A stretch of 29,629 nucleotides of DNA, from the NCBI GenBank assembly GCA_045114175.1, contig JBGUJZ010000042.1, forward strand, positions 1-29,629, given 5' to 3'. The notes beneath the pieces were generated by a model, which saw only the letters and a program-made list of their open reading frames with translations, had not been told where the DNA came from and did no database searches. The position numbers and the translations under genes were made by a program. Positions 1 through 8,381 of this stretch are shown one piece after another. The stretch comes from Cacconaster sp045114175. GTDB taxonomy: Bacteria > Bacteroidota > Bacteroidia > Bacteroidales > UBA932. Positions within the stretch are counted from its first letter, which is position 1. Each line of letters starts with the position of its first letter.

Positions 1-130
1 TACAGGAAAAACTCTTGTAAAAATTTCAGACTATCTTTTGCTTACAGTTTTTTACCTCGTTATCTCTCTCAATAAGTCAATGAACTGTGTTTCAGATATT
101 CCGTTCAAACGGCTTTTCCGAAACGGGCTG

Positions 131-138
131 CAAAGGTA
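131..138 (-). promoter_or_regulatory. Putative Bacteroides-type -7 box for a gene off the left edge
   Basis: On the minus strand these bases read TACCTTTG, an exact match to the Bacteroidetes -7 consensus TAnnTTTG. Transcription would run leftward out of the window, through about 130 bases in which I see no convincing gene. I found no well-spaced TTG -33 element. A similar box lies just upstream of the tRNA pair in this window, which supports the motif. Confidence 0.4.
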
Positions 139-198
139 ACTACTTTTTTGCAATCTCCAAATTTTTTCGAGAAATTTGTACAAATATTTTCAAAGAAA

Positions 199-2181
199 AT
201 GGAACCTCAGGAACAAAAACCCACATCGCTCCCGGAAAACGCCTATCGGGAGTTGAAGGAGGGCGAGAGCTATCATCCGATTCTCTCCCCTGAAAAGAAG
301 TATAAAGAGGTAACGGCATGGTCGGTCACCGTCGGACTTCTGATGACCGTCCTCTTCTCGGCAGCCGCAGCCTATCTGGGACTGAAGGTGGGCCAGGTCT
401 TCGAAGCGGCCATCCCCATCGCCATTCTGGCGGTCGGCCTCTCGAGCGCTGCCCGCAGGAAGGATTCCCTCAGCCAGAATGTGATTATCCAGTCTATCGG
501 CGCCTGCTCGGGCGCGGTGGTGGCGGGCGGTATCTTCACCCTGCCGGCCATCTATATCCTGGACCTGGACGTCAACTTCATGCAGATGGCCCTCTCCTCG
601 CTGCTGGGCGCCGTGCTGGGTATCCTCTTCCTCATCCCCTTCCGGAAATACTTCGTCAAGGAGATGCACGGCAAGTATCCCTTCCCTGAGGCTACCGCCA
701 CCACGCAGGTGCTGGTCAGCGGCGAAAGCGGCGGCAAGAGTGCCCGCACGCTGGTGCTCAGCGGCCTGATCGGCGGTCTCTACGACTTTGTGGTGGCCAC
801 CTTCGGCACCTGGGCGGAAACCGTCAGCACCACCGTGACCCACTGGGGCGCCGTGATTGCCGACAAGGCCAAACTGGTCCTGAAACTCAATACCGGTGCA
901 GCCGTGCTCGGTCTCGGCTACATCGTGGGACTCAAATACGCCTTCATCATCTGCTGCGGCTCCTTCCTGGTCTGGCTGGTGATCATCCCGCTGATCAACC
1001 TGATCTGGGGCCCGCAGGTGCTTGACCTGATGCACACGGGCATCACCGATACCGTGGCCTCCATGAGCCCGGATATGATCTTCAAGACCTACGCGCGTCA
1101 TATAGGTATCGGCGGCATCGCGACGGCCGGCATCATCGGCATCATCAAATCCTCCAAGGTCATCAAGTCCGCCGTGGGCATCGCGGTCAGCGAATTCTCC
1201 CGCAAGGGTGGCGCACAGGCCAAACCGGAGCGCACGGATGAAGACCTTTCCATGCGGACCGTGGTGTTCGGCATTTCGGTGGCGCTGCTGGCCGTTTTCG
1301 CATTCTTCGCCTTCGGCGGCGTGGTGAATACCGTCTGGCAGGCCCTCGTGGGACTGCTGATCGTGGCCGTGATTGCCTTCCTCTTCACGACGGTGGCGGC
1401 CAACGCGATTGCCATCGTAGGCACCAACCCGGTGAGCGGCATGACCATCATGACCCTGATCATTACTGCAATCGTACTGGCAGCCTGCGGATTGAAAGGC
1501 AACGGCGGCATGGTGGCGGCACTGGTGATCGGCGGCGTGGTCTGCACCGCACTCTCGGTGGCCGGCGCGCTGATTACCGACCTGAAGATCGGATACTGGA
1601 TCGGCACCACCCCGAAGAACCAGGAGAAGTGGAAATTCGTAGGCGTGCTGGTGGCAGCCGTCACGGTGGCCGGTGTGATCCTGATTCTCAACAAGGCATA
1701 CGGTTTCACAGGTGAAAATGCACTTGTCGCGCCGCAGGCCAACGCCATGGCGGCTATCGTGCAGCCCATGATGAGCGGCGGCAACGCTCCCTGGCTGCTC
1801 TACGGAATCGGTGCGGTGATTGCCATCCTGCTCACCGTTTTCAAGGTGCCGGCACTGGCCTTCTGCCTGGGTATGTTCATCCCCATCGACCTCAACCTGC
1901 CGCTGCTGATCGGCGGTGCCATCTCCTGGTACGTGGGCAGCCGCAGCAAGGATGCGAAGATTAATGCGGCGCGCAAGGAAAAAGGCACGCTGATTGCATC
2001 CGGTTTTATTGCAGGCGGTGCCCTGATGGGTGTGGTGAGCGCCATCCTGAAGTTTGCGAACGTGGACTGGTTCCTCACCTCCTGGAATGCAGCTTATGGC
2101 GAGGCGATCGCCATCCTGCCGCTGATCGGCATCATCCTGTATATGGTCTGCTCTTCTATGAAAGTTGACAAAACTGCCTGA
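199..2181 (+). CDS. OPT-family oligopeptide transporter
   Basis: This is a 660-residue polytopic inner-membrane protein with about fourteen or more hydrophobic segments spread over almost its whole length. The cytoplasmic N-terminus (about residues 1-40) is hydrophilic. The first membrane segment leads into AAAAYLGLKVGQVFEAAIPI, typical of bacterial OPT/YSL proteins, and later come PFPEATATTQVL and the glycine-rich repeats usual in the family. OPT proteins import oligopeptides or metal chelates by cation symport. The sequence does not fix the substrate. I chose the ATG at 199 rather than the in-frame ATG at 148, because the extra 17 residues come from AT-rich leader-like sequence and residue 1 at 199 gives the usual short hydrophilic start. 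Peptidase T begins two bases after the stop codon, so co-transcription and a peptide substrate are likely. Confidence 0.88.
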   Translation: MEPQEQKPTSLPENAYRELKEGESYHPILSPEKKYKEVTAWSVTVGLLMTVLFSAAAAYLGLKVGQVFEAAIPIAILAVGLSSAARRKDSLSQNVIIQSIGACSGAVVAGGIFTLPAIYILDLDVNFMQMALSSLLGAVLGILFLIPFRKYFVKEMHGKYPFPEATATTQVLVSGESGGKSARTLVLSGLIGGLYDFVVATFGTWAETVSTTVTHWGAVIADKAKLVLKLNTGAAVLGLGYIVGLKYAFIICCGSFLVWLVIIPLINLIWGPQVLDLMHTGITDTVASMSPDMIFKTYARHIGIGGIATAGIIGIIKSSKVIKSAVGIAVSEFSRKGGAQAKPERTDEDLSMRTVVFGISVALLAVFAFFAFGGVVNTVWQALVGLLIVAVIAFLFTTVAANAIAIVGTNPVSGMTIMTLIITAIVLAACGLKGNGGMVAALVIGGVVCTALSVAGALITDLKIGYWIGTTPKNQEKWKFVGVLVAAVTVAGVILILNKAYGFTGENALVAPQANAMAAIVQPMMSGGNAPWLLYGIGAVIAILLTVFKVPALAFCLGMFIPIDLNLPLLIGGAISWYVGSRSKDAKINAARKEKGTLIASGFIAGGALMGVVSAILKFANVDWFLTSWNAAYGEAIAILPLIGIILYMVCSSMKVDKTA

Positions 2182-2183
2182 TT

Positions 2184-3422
2184 ATGGAAAAGATACTAGA
2201 TAAGTTCCTGCGCTATATCGCCATCGACACCCAGTCGGACGAATCCTTCACGGGCGGACAGCAACCCTCCGCGGAGCGCGAGCTGAACCTTTCGCGCCTG
2301 CTGGTGGAGGAGTTGCACGCGCTGGGCGTGCAAAACGCTTCGCTGGATGACAACGGCTACGTGATGGCCTCCATCCCGGCCACGAAGGGTTGCGAGAAGG
2401 TGCCGGCCGTGGGGTTCATTGCGCACGTGGATACGTCGCCCGACGCGCCGGGCGCCTGCACGGCTCCGCAGATTATTCCGGACTATGACGGGAAGGACAT
2501 CGCGCTGCGCGGCGTGCCGGGCCTGCTGCTGAAGGTGGCGGAATTCCCGGAACTGGCCGATTACAAGGGGCAGACCCTGATCACCACCGACGGCACCACC
2601 CTGCTCGGGGCCGACGACAAGGCCGGCGTGGCCGAGATCATGTGCGCCGTAGAATACCTGATGGCGCATCCGGAGGTGCCGCACGGCAAACTATGTATCG
2701 GCTTTACGCCGGACGAGGAGATCGGTTGCGGCGTGGATCACTTCGATGTGGCCCGTTTCGAGGCCGATTATGCCTACACGATGGATGGCGGTGCGATCGG
2801 CGAGTTGGAGTACGAAAACTTCAACGCGGCCAGTGCCAAGCTGCGCATCCAGGGCCGCAACGTCCATCCGGGCTATGCCAAGGACAAGATGATCAACGCG
2901 CTGCACGTGGCGCACGAGCTTGATGCGCTGCTGCCCGCGGGCGAGCGGCCGGAGCATACGGAGGGCTACGAAGGGTTCTTCCACCTGACCAACCTGCGCG
3001 GCACCGTGGAGCAGGCCGAACTGAGCTATATCATCCGCGACCACGACCGCGCGTGCTTCGAGCACCGCAAGGAGCAGATGAGCGCCGCGGTGGCGGAGAT
3101 CAACCGCCGCTACGGGGAGATCGTCGCGCTGGAGTTGAAAGACCAATATTACAATATGCGCGAAGCGGTGGAGCCGCACTACCATGTGGTGGAGAAGGCC
3201 ATCAAGGCCATGGAAATGGCCGGCATCAAGCCCAAGGTCCAGCCCATCCGCGGCGGAACCGACGGCGCACGGCTCTCCTTCATGGGGCTCCCCTGCCCGA
3301 ACATTTTTGCCGGCGGATTGAACTTCCACGGCAAGATGGAGTTCGTGCCGCTCGAGAGCATGGAGAAAGCCACCGAGGTGATCCTCAACCTGATCCGACT
3401 TTATACGGAAGCAAACGTTTAA
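2184..3422 (+). CDS. pepT: Peptidase T (M20B tripeptide aminopeptidase)
   Basis: This 412-residue cytoplasmic di-zinc aminopeptidase removes the N-terminal residue from tripeptides. The length is normal for PepT. The metal and catalytic residues expected from the family are all present: H81 and D83 in FIAHVDTSPD, the bridging Asp at about 144 in LGADDKAG, E178-E179 in TPDEEIG, D201 in YTMDGG, and H382 in GGLNFHGKMEF. The dimerisation domain occupies roughly residues 205-320, and RGGTDGARLSFMGLP precedes the last ligand. It starts two bases after the OPT transporter stop, which suggests translational coupling, with uptake followed by cleavage of short peptides. No Shine-Dalgarno sequence is visible, as is usual in this phylum. 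Confidence 0.96.
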   Translation: MEKILDKFLRYIAIDTQSDESFTGGQQPSAERELNLSRLLVEELHALGVQNASLDDNGYVMASIPATKGCEKVPAVGFIAHVDTSPDAPGACTAPQIIPDYDGKDIALRGVPGLLLKVAEFPELADYKGQTLITTDGTTLLGADDKAGVAEIMCAVEYLMAHPEVPHGKLCIGFTPDEEIGCGVDHFDVARFEADYAYTMDGGAIGELEYENFNAASAKLRIQGRNVHPGYAKDKMINALHVAHELDALLPAGERPEHTEGYEGFFHLTNLRGTVEQAELSYIIRDHDRACFEHRKEQMSAAVAEINRRYGEIVALELKDQYYNMREAVEPHYHVVEKAIKAMEMAGIKPKVQPIRGGTDGARLSFMGLPCPNIFAGGLNFHGKMEFVPLESMEKATEVILNLIRLYTEANV

Positions 3423-3432
3423 ACACAATATC

Positions 3433-4611
3433 ATGAAAAGATTCATCCAATACGCACTGGCCCTGACCACCGTTTTTCTGCTGACGGCAGTCGCACCGGA
3501 AGCGTATGCCCAGAACCGGGCGCACAACAACACGAAGAACAATACGACGCAAACCACCAAGCAGAGTTCGACCAGCAAGGACAAGAAGCCGCAGAGCGGA
3601 ACCACTGCTTCTGACCGCAGCAAGAAACCGACCGTGACCACGGGCAGTTCCAAGCCGGCCAGCAGTACCTCCTCCAAGCCGAGCGTAAAGCCGGAAAGCA
3701 AGCCCAGCAGCAGTTCCAGCAGCAAGCCGAGCGGCAACCACAACCCGGGCAACTCCAACACCAAACCGAGCAGCAAGCCGAGCAACCAGCCCAGCAATCA
3801 TCAGCCCAGCGTAAAGCCGGACAGCAAGCCCAGCGGCAGCCACAACCCGAGCGGAAATCACAATCCCAGCTCGAAGGTAAGCGGCAACGATAACCACAAG
3901 GGCAACACCCCGAAACCGGGCACGAGCCACAATCCGGGCAACACCAAGCCGTCAAACCATGGCTCAAGCCACAATCCGAGCCATAACCCGAGCCACGACC
4001 CCGGTCACAAGCCCGATCACAAACCGGATCACAAGCCCGGCAAGTACACCGGCCACTATGAGAGCCATCCGACCCCGGGTCACGACTACGGCCACCACAT
4101 GCCCGACCGCATCGACCGCAAGCCCGGCGTCTATCATCCGAAGCCCAACTATCACCACAACGACCACTACTTCGGCCACTTCATCAACACCCTGCCGCGC
4201 GGTTACCACAGCCGTCGCTACAACAAGATCCGGTATTACTACTACGACGGCATCTACTACCGCCGCATCAACGGGTACTACTGCATCTGCCGTCCGCCGT
4301 TCGGGATCAAGATTGCCATGAACCTCTTCGGCATCATTCCCGCAGCCGTCTGGTTCAGCCCGAACGCCCGTTACATCTACGACGACTGCTATTGCTGGGA
4401 CGGTGTCTTCTACCGTCTCCGCGGACGCTATTACTACGTGATCGAGCCGCCCATTGGCGCCCTCATTCCGCAGATTCCTTCCGACTATGAGATCGTGATG
4501 ATGAACGGCAGCACCTGCTACCGCGTAGAGGATACGCTCTACCAGATGGTGGTGCTCGACGGCCGCATCTGGTTCGAAGTGATCGCCAACCTTGAGCCGC
4601 GCTACTACTAA
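3433..4611 (+). CDS. Secreted low-complexity protein with C-terminal DUF6515-like domain
   Basis: This 392-residue protein has a Sec signal peptide (residues 1-26, cleavage after AYA). A long disordered region follows (about 28-245), first rich in Ser, Lys, Pro and Asn, with KPS-type repeats, and then His-rich. Residues 180-203 are six consecutive H-x-P-x tetrapeptides. The C-terminal part (about 250-392) holds repeated aromatic motifs such as YYYYDGIYYRR and YYYVIEPPIGALIPQIP. These resemble DUF6515 proteins, which are common in Bacteroidetes and have no known function. Five cysteines (284, 286, 319, 321, 362) lie in this domain. It starts 10 bases after pepT, so it may be in the same transcript, although it looks like an envelope protein. 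The convergent gene ends only six bases beyond its stop codon. Confidence 0.8.
   Translation: MKRFIQYALALTTVFLLTAVAPEAYAQNRAHNNTKNNTTQTTKQSSTSKDKKPQSGTTASDRSKKPTVTTGSSKPASSTSSKPSVKPESKPSSSSSSKPSGNHNPGNSNTKPSSKPSNQPSNHQPSVKPDSKPSGSHNPSGNHNPSSKVSGNDNHKGNTPKPGTSHNPGNTKPSNHGSSHNPSHNPSHDPGHKPDHKPDHKPGKYTGHYESHPTPGHDYGHHMPDRIDRKPGVYHPKPNYHHNDHYFGHFINTLPRGYHSRRYNKIRYYYYDGIYYRRINGYYCICRPPFGIKIAMNLFGIIPAAVWFSPNARYIYDDCYCWDGVFYRLRGRYYYVIEPPIGALIPQIPSDYEIVMMNGSTCYRVEDTLYQMVVLDGRIWFEVIANLEPRYY
3580..4048 (+). repeat. Low-complexity coding repeats (KPS and HxPx units)
   Basis: This stretch encodes residues 50-205 of the secreted DUF6515 protein. It is built from degenerate short repeats around AAGCCGAGCAGC (Lys-Pro-Ser-Ser) and CACAAGCCCGATCACAAACC (His-x-Pro-x). 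The copies diverge at third positions but keep the reading frame, so selection on the protein is more likely than recent slippage. The repeats are tandem and unspaced, so this is not a CRISPR array. Confidence 0.7.
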
Positions 4612-4617
4612 CAGGCG

Positions 4618-7128
4618 CTAGCGATAGAGCTGATATTTCGAGGAGGTCTTGCGAAAGGCCTCCTCGTCTTTATGCCAGAAGGCGCTGATGTCTTCGAAGC
4701 GGTGGCGGGCGGAGAAGCCTTCGCGAATCTGTTTGGAGCCCACGGCGATATCGAAGTTGCCGATCTTGCGGGAAGGGTCGGCAAAGGCGGCGTGGGAGGG
4801 ATACATCTCGGCGGCCACCTGCAGGGCGTAGAAACCCGTTTCGGAGAGGACCGCTGAATCATAGTCCGTAAAGAAGAACTGCACGCCACGAAGAGTCTCG
4901 CCCTGGCCGAAGGCATAGAAGGGTTTGTAGACGATGGGGCGGAAGCGCACGCCGGGCAGGTTCAGGCGATTCAGGCGGCGGCAGAACTCTTCCGGGTCGT
5001 CGATCCAGCTGGCCGCAAAAGCCTGGAAAGGAATGGTATAGCCAACGCCCACCGAGAGGCAGCCCGGCAACTCGCCTACCAGTCCGGAGGCAGGATAATA
5101 GAACGAAGTGGCGGCCGACGGGATATGCGGCGAAGGCAGCACCCAGGGCAGGCCGGTCTGGTCGTAGGTCATCTCGCGCGTCCATCCGGTCATGGGAATG
5201 ACGGTGAGGCGGCAGTTGGCTGCGGTCGGGGCATCGCCCTTCTGGCCGCGCAGCATCCCCTCTTCGTTGAGCAGCATGGCCAGTTCGCCGACGGTCAGTC
5301 CATACACGTACGGAATCGGAAACTGGCTGATAAACGAGAAGCAGCCGGGTTCCACGATGCAACCCTCCACCTTCTCGCCGCCCAGCGGGTTGGGGCGGTC
5401 GAGCACCATCACTTCGATGTCCGCCTCGGCGCAGGCCTCCATCACCAGACCCAGCGTGCTGATAAAGGTGTAGGAGCGGCAACCCACGTCCTGGATGTCA
5501 TAGACCATCACATCGATGCCCGCAAGCATCTCCGGTGTAGGTTTGCGGGTCTTGCCATAGACGGACCATACCTTGACGCCGGTAGCCGGATCGCGCGAAT
5601 CGGTGATGCGGTCGCCGGCATAGGCATCGCCCCGCACCCCGTGTTCCGGGCCGAAGAGGGCCACCAGTTCCACGTCGGGGGCGTTATAGAGGATATCCAC
5701 GGTGGAAACCAGATTGCGGTCCACCCCCGTGGGATTGGTCACCAACCCCACGCGCTTGCCGTGGAGCGGCTCGAAATTCATGTCGCGCAGCACCTCCAGG
5801 CCTGTCTTGACCACCGGCTGGGGCGGAGCGGCAAAGGCGGCGGGCGCCAACAGGAGCGCCAGCAACACCGCCACGACGCGCTTGCGGGCCGCCAGCGTAA
5901 TGCCGACCGTAGCCAGACAGCAGGCCATCACCATCCAGAAGAAGCCCGTATAGCCGAGTCCCTCCTGCAGATAGCCGGCCACCGCGCCGGGCAGCAGCAT
6001 CGAGAGGGCCATGAAGCCCGTGCAGATGGCGTAGTGCGAAGTTTTGAGCGGGCCGTCGGCGAACCGCATCATATAGACCGTGTAGGCTGTGAAGCCGAAC
6101 CCGTAGCCGAACTGGTCGAAGACCACGAGGCTGCCGATCAGCCAAAGCGAGGTGGGCTGCAGCAGCGCCAGAATCAGGTAGACGGCGCAGGGCAATGCCA
6201 GGCTGAGTGCCATGGGAAGCAGGCACTTGCGCAGGCCGAACCGCGAGATGGCCAGGCCGCCCAGGATGCCGCCGGCCAGCAGGGCAATCACCCCCGCGGT
6301 GCCGTAAACCAGCCCGAAAGCGGTCTTGTCCAGCCCCAGGCCGCCGAGTTCAATCCCGTCGCTGAAGAAGGGATAAAGCATCTTGACCGAAAAGGCTTCC
6401 GGCAGGCGGAAGAGCAGCATGAAGGCGATGGCCAGCCCGATACCGGGTTTGGTGAAGAACGAGCCGAAGGCGCGGCCGAATTCGCGCAGCACTTCGCCGG
6501 GATTCTTCTTGCCGGCCGTGCGGTCGTCCGCGGGACGGGGCAGCAGCATCGCGTGGAACCAGGTGAGCAGCGCCAGCAGGCCGGCGGTTATCAGCAGGGT
6601 GGTACGCCAGGCGGCGACCGCCGTACCGGTGCGTTTCTCCAGCGCGCCGGCCAGCACCACCAGCACCCCCTGTCCGAAGACCATCGCCACACGGTAGAAG
6701 GTGTTGCGGATGCCCACGAAGGCGGACTGGTTCCGCTCGTCCAGCCCGATCATATAGAAACCGTCGGCCGAAATATCGTGCGTAGCTGAAGCGAACCCGG
6801 CAATCACGAAGAAGATGAGGGTCAGCGTGAAGGGTGAATGGGCGGGCAGGGTCAGCGCAATCAGCGCCACGGAAACCGCCATCAGCAACTGCATCACCAG
6901 GATCCACCACCGCTTGCTGCGGAAGATATCCACGAAGGGGCTCCAGAGCGGCTTGATCAGCCACGGCAGGCCAATCAGGCTCGTGAGCAGGGCCACCTTG
7001 CCGTTGTCCATTCCCAAATCCTTGAATATCAGGATGGAGATGGTATTGACAATGAAGTAAGGCAGGCCCTCGAAAAAGTAGAGGGTCGGAATCCAGATCC
7101 ACGGGGAGGTCGTTCGGGTGGCTTTCAT
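4618..7128 (-). CDS. AmpG-like muropeptide permease fused to NamZ (DUF1343) exo-muramidase
   Basis: One 836-residue frame contains two complete proteins. Residues 1 to about 414 are a 12-helix MFS transporter of the AmpG type (YFFEGLPYFI near the start, LPWLIKPLWSPFVD, ATHDISADGFYMIGLDE). Residues 438-836 are a full DUF1343/NamZ domain with HGKRVGLVTNPTGVD, FGPEHGVRG (492-500), YDIQDVGCRSYTF (from 543) and DRPNPLGGEK (from 577), ending near the usual family C-terminus. NamZ enzymes release MurNAc from the non-reducing ends of peptidoglycan chains. AmpG imports anhydro-muropeptides. The joint (415-434) reads RKR, a 15-residue hydrophobic stretch, then AFA-A, exactly like a signal peptide with a signal-peptidase site. 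It could act as a thirteenth helix that delivers NamZ to the periplasm. The ATG overlaps the SpoIID stop by four bases. The fusion is seen directly. Processing is inferred, and a sequencing error removing a stop cannot be excluded. Confidence 0.9.
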   Translation of the reverse strand: MKATRTTSPWIWIPTLYFFEGLPYFIVNTISILIFKDLGMDNGKVALLTSLIGLPWLIKPLWSPFVDIFRSKRWWILVMQLLMAVSVALIALTLPAHSPFTLTLIFFVIAGFASATHDISADGFYMIGLDERNQSAFVGIRNTFYRVAMVFGQGVLVVLAGALEKRTGTAVAAWRTTLLITAGLLALLTWFHAMLLPRPADDRTAGKKNPGEVLREFGRAFGSFFTKPGIGLAIAFMLLFRLPEAFSVKMLYPFFSDGIELGGLGLDKTAFGLVYGTAGVIALLAGGILGGLAISRFGLRKCLLPMALSLALPCAVYLILALLQPTSLWLIGSLVVFDQFGYGFGFTAYTVYMMRFADGPLKTSHYAICTGFMALSMLLPGAVAGYLQEGLGYTGFFWMVMACCLATVGITLAARKRVVAVLLALLLAPAAFAAPPQPVVKTGLEVLRDMNFEPLHGKRVGLVTNPTGVDRNLVSTVDILYNAPDVELVALFGPEHGVRGDAYAGDRITDSRDPATGVKVWSVYGKTRKPTPEMLAGIDVMVYDIQDVGCRSYTFISTLGLVMEACAEADIEVMVLDRPNPLGGEKVEGCIVEPGCFSFISQFPIPYVYGLTVGELAMLLNEEGMLRGQKGDAPTAANCRLTVIPMTGWTREMTYDQTGLPWVLPSPHIPSAATSFYYPASGLVGELPGCLSVGVGYTIPFQAFAASWIDDPEEFCRRLNRLNLPGVRFRPIVYKPFYAFGQGETLRGVQFFFTDYDSAVLSETGFYALQVAAEMYPSHAAFADPSRKIGNFDIAVGSKQIREGFSARHRFEDISAFWHKDEEAFRKTSSKYQLYR

Positions 7129-8381
7129 CGGGTAGTCAGTTTCGCTCCGGGAAAATAGTGGGCCAGGATTTCGGCATAAGGATAGCCGCGATGGCCCATC
7201 ACGGCGGCGCCGATTTGACAGAGTCCTACGCCGTGGCCCCAGCCGCGGCCGTCCAGGATGATGCGATCATCCGCATAGGAGACTTCGAAGGCCGAACTCT
7301 TGAGGTGGCTTTCGGAGAGCCAGCGGCGGATGGTCAGCTCTTTGCCCACGGTCATCGTGCGGGCGGAGCCCACGATGCGCAGCAGCCAGATACGGCCGGA
7401 GGCGCCCCTTTCGAGCGGCTCCAGCGCGCAGATTTCGTCACCGAAATCGATGCCGGAGCGGCGGCGGATCAGTTCCGCCAGTTCGCGGCGGCCGTATTCC
7501 ACCCGCCAGCGGTAGAAGTCCCGGGTCTCCAGGTCGTAGTCGTTGAGCACCTGGGAGAGAACGGCGGTATCGGCGGTATCGCAGAAGTCGGGGCCACCTT
7601 CGGCCGGGGCGTCTTTCACCGGGGCTAGGTAGGGATAATCGCGATTCTCCCAGCAGGTGCTGAAGCGCTCGGTCATACCGCCGCAGCACTTGGAGAAGCG
7701 GGTGTCGCAGAGTGCGCCGTCGTATTCGAGCACTTGCCCCCAGGTGGCAAGCACCGCCTCGTCAGCTCGCGGAGAGCTGAGGCGCGAGAGCCCCTGATAA
7801 CGCTGGCAGTGATCGTCAGCGCAGACGTCAAAGTGCAGATGGTCTTCCCGGTCCGCCCAGCGGATGATTGTATCTTCCGTTTCCACGAATTCCGGCCGGC
7901 CGGCGGGAACGGTGCCGCGGCGCTCAATCTGCGCCAGCAGCCAGGAGCGGGAGATTACCGCGTGGGCCTTGAGGAACTCGGGCGAAGCGGTGGCCTTCAT
8001 CTCGGAGGCGATCACGCAGCGCAAGTAATCCTCAATGCCTATCAGGTTGACAGCGGTAAGCTGCGCGCCCTCCACCATCAGCTTGAGCGCCCCCGCAAAG
8101 CGCTGGGCCTCTTTGCGCTGCCAGTGGAAATCCACGCCGATGGTCACGTCGGAAAGGACGAATGAAGCCGGAGCGAAGGTTGCATCCGCAGCGTCCGCAG
8201 GCTCGGGACTGAAGATCAGTTCATCGTAAAGTGCACCGTCAAAAAGGAGGCGTCCCTCCCGGTATTCCGCCACCTGGCGGCCTTCGTAGCGACGGCCTGC
8301 TGCGATGCAGGGCTGCAGGAGGCGGAAAGCCACCTGTGGCGCGGAGAAGATCCCGACCGAGAGCTGACGCTGGGGTTTCAT
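7125..8381 (-). CDS. SpoIID/LytB-domain protein
   Basis: This 418-residue protein carries the SpoIID domain. The core runs from about IEDYLRCVIASEM (116-128) through PEFLKAHAVISRSW (134-147), CGGMTERFSTCWE (233-245), to GRGWGHGVGLCQIGA (378-392) and AEILAHYFPG (403-412). In sporulating firmicutes SpoIID is a lytic transglycosylase. E127 is at the place of its catalytic acid. In non-sporulating Bacteroidetes the role is presumably peptidoglycan turnover. I see no signal peptide, so its compartment is uncertain. It overlaps the glycosyltransferase stop (ATGA) and the AmpG-NamZ start (ATGA), so these three are probably translated as a coupled set. Confidence 0.87.
   Translation of the reverse strand: MKPQRQLSVGIFSAPQVAFRLLQPCIAAGRRYEGRQVAEYREGRLLFDGALYDELIFSPEPADAADATFAPASFVLSDVTIGVDFHWQRKEAQRFAGALKLMVEGAQLTAVNLIGIEDYLRCVIASEMKATASPEFLKAHAVISRSWLLAQIERRGTVPAGRPEFVETEDTIIRWADREDHLHFDVCADDHCQRYQGLSRLSSPRADEAVLATWGQVLEYDGALCDTRFSKCCGGMTERFSTCWENRDYPYLAPVKDAPAEGGPDFCDTADTAVLSQVLNDYDLETRDFYRWRVEYGRRELAELIRRRSGIDFGDEICALEPLERGASGRIWLLRIVGSARTMTVGKELTIRRWLSESHLKSSAFEVSYADDRIILDGRGWGHGVGLCQIGAAVMGHRGYPYAEILAHYFPGAKLTTR

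Noticed and set aside
60..175. Minus-strand open stretch ending in ISETQFIDLLREITR
   Set aside because: It has no credible start codon and lies in AT-rich, promoter-like sequence. There is not enough to call a gene or a gene end.
148..198. In-frame upstream ATG that would lengthen the OPT transporter by 17 residues
   Set aside because: The extension comes from AT-rich leader sequence close to promoter-like elements and adds residues not typical of the family. The ATG at 199 fits better.
3580..4080. Short tandem repeats that could suggest a CRISPR array
   Set aside because: The repeats are contiguous, degenerate and in frame within a secreted protein. There are no spacers and no cas genes.
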